From the NCBI GenBank assembly GCA_963633225.1, contig CAVGXR010000026.1, forward strand, positions 1-24,189: DNA of 24,189 bases, given 5' to 3'. Shown in pieces: positions 23,117 through 24,189 of the stretch. The notes under the pieces were generated by a model, which was not told the DNA's origin, searched no databases, and saw only the letters and a list, made by a program, of their open reading frames with translations. This DNA is from F23-B02 sp963633225. Lineage in GTDB: Bacteria; Bacillota; Clostridia; Oscillospirales; Oscillospiraceae. The position numbers were made by a program, and so were the translations under genes. How positions within the stretch are numbered: the first letter of the stretch is position 1; every line of letters begins with the position of its first letter.

Positions 23117-24189
23117 TCAGAACTTTATTCTCTCAGCGATATAGTCCTTGACCTCGCTGATGGGGATGCGCACCTGCTGCATACTGTCGCGCTCACGGAT
23201 GGTGACGCAGTGGTCGGCCTCGTCGGTCTCGGTGCCGACTGTGTTGAAGTCGAAGGTGATGCAGTAGGGCGTGCCTATCTCGTCCTCGCGGCGGTAGCGC
23301 TTGCCGATGGAGCCGGTCTCGTCGTAATCGACCATGAACTCCTTGCTGAGCTCAGTGTAAAGCTCCATGGCGGGGCCTGTGAGTATCTCCTTCTTGCTCA
23401 GCGGCAGGATCGCGCACTTATAAGGTGCAAGCGCCGGATGCAGGTGCAGAACGGTGCGGATATCGTCATTGCCCTTCTTGTCCTGACCGACGACCTCCTC
23501 GTCGTATGCCTCGCACAGGAAGGCGAGCGCAACGCGGTCGCAGCCGAGGGACGGCTCGATGACATAGGGGATGTAGTGCTCGTTGGTGTCCTGATCGTAA
23601 TAGGTCAGATCCTTGCCGGATGCCTCCTGATGGCGGCCAAGGTCATAATCCGTGCGGTCTGCAATGCCCCACAGCTCGCCCCAGTCGGTGAACGGGAAGG
23701 CGTATTCTATATCGGTAGTAGCGCGGGAGTAGAAGGCAAGCTCCGCCGGCTCATGGTCGCGCAGGCGCAGGTTTTCCTCGCTTATGCCAAGCGACAGCAG
23801 CCAGCTTTTGCAGAAGTCCTTCCAGTAAGCGAACCACTCAAGATCCGTTCCGGGCTTGCAGAAGAACTCGCATTCCATCTGCTCGAACTCACGGATGCGG
23901 AAGATGAAGTTGCCCGGGGTTATCTCGTTGCGGAAGGCCTTGCCGACCTGACACACGCCGAAGGGCAGCTTTTTGCGCGTGGTGCGCTGGATGTTTGCAA
24001 AGTTTACGAAAATGCCCTGAGCGGTCTCGGGACGCAGATAGCAGGTGGAGCTTGAGTCCTCGGTCACGCCGATGGCGGTCTTGAACATGAGGTTGAACTT
24101 GCGGATGGGGGTGAAGTCGTGCTTGCCGCATACAGGGCAGACTATATCCTCGTGCGAGGCTATGAACTCGTCCATTTCGTCGAAGGTCA
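23117..24189 (-). CDS. glyS: Glycyl-tRNA synthetase, single-chain class II type (5' end outside window)
   Basis: The frame runs from the window edge (TFDEMDEF...) to TGA at 23117-23119, 356 residues of a family of about 460, so roughly the first 100 residues are missing. It charges tRNA-Gly. Visible: the zinc-type insert VCPVCGKHD; class II motif 2 region RPETAQGIFVNFANIQRTTRKKLPFGVCQVGKAFRNEITP; the glycine-pocket stretch FRIREFEQMECEFF; motif 3 IEPSLGCDRVALAFL; and the anticodon-binding domain with KRYRREDEIGTPYCITFDFNT. It is the alpha2 type, not the separate alpha/beta chains of E. coli. First gene seen of the operon continuing into the LtaS-like gene. Confidence 0.96.
   Translation of the reverse strand, partial: TFDEMDEFIASHEDIVCPVCGKHDFTPIRKFNLMFKTAIGVTEDSSSTCYLRPETAQGIFVNFANIQRTTRKKLPFGVCQVGKAFRNEITPGNFIFRIREFEQMECEFFCKPGTDLEWFAYWKDFCKSWLLSLGISEENLRLRDHEPAELAFYSRATTDIEYAFPFTDWGELWGIADRTDYDLGRHQEASGKDLTYYDQDTNEHYIPYVIEPSLGCDRVALAFLCEAYDEEVVGQDKKGNDDIRTVLHLHPALAPYKCAILPLSKKEILTGPAMELYTELSKEFMVDYDETGSIGKRYRREDEIGTPYCITFDFNTVGTETDEADHCVTIRERDSMQQVRIPISEVKDYIAERIKF

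Overview
The window looks like chromosome of a fairly GC-rich, low-copy-repeat member of the Clostridia, most likely an Oscillospiraceae/Ruminococcaceae-type gut anaerobe. Reasons: strong AGGAGG-type ribosome sites, a DUF4358 lipoprotein, an LtaS-type sulfatase, the single-chain glycyl-tRNA synthetase, the clostridial two-domain NAD synthase and a short KdpD-like kinase. This placement is an inference from gene content. No phage, transposase, CRISPR array, tRNA or rRNA was seen.

Layout. 1-139 (+): the tail of a membrane transporter with its terminator. 225-2221 (-): a pseudokinase/transmembrane/C-type-lectin fusion and a DUF4358 lipoprotein. 2317-5805 (+): thiN-mnmG-mnmA, overlapping or touching; MnmG and MnmA modify the same wobble uridine of tRNA. 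5913-7403 (+): IMP dehydrogenase with its own promoter and a bidirectional terminator. 7441-9020 (-): cysK-cysE, cysteine biosynthesis from serine, preceded by a 220-nt leader. 9365-12645 (+): a KdpDE-like two-component pair, a YitT-family membrane protein and a dCMP deaminase. 12635-13267: a non-coding, repeat-rich element with terminal inverted repeats between convergent genes. 13266-16893 (-): an MMPL/RND transporter and its lipoprotein partner, divergent from a one-domain FHA protein (17034-17369, +). 17415-18885 (-): an ECF sigma factor and its zinc-finger anti-sigma factor. 18992-24189 (-): glyS, an LtaS-like enzyme, a small membrane protein and nadE, packed as one operon.

The most notable observation is in the cysK-cysE leader. 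A strong promoter is followed by a ribosome site and a 27-codon reading frame with six cysteine codons, three of them consecutive. After it comes a rho-independent terminator. The end of the reading frame can pair with the terminator's 5' arm for 11 bp, and alternatively with the cysteine-codon stretch. That is the full layout of a trp/his-style transcription attenuator responding to charged tRNA-Cys, and cysK and cysE are the genes such a switch should control.

Other points worth following: the glutaminase half of NadE appears to lack its catalytic Cys and Lys; the kinase half of the lectin fusion lacks the catalytic Asp and the N-lobe; a 633-bp repeat element supplies or abuts the stop codons of both neighbouring genes; and a 37-bp palindrome lies on the yitT promoter.
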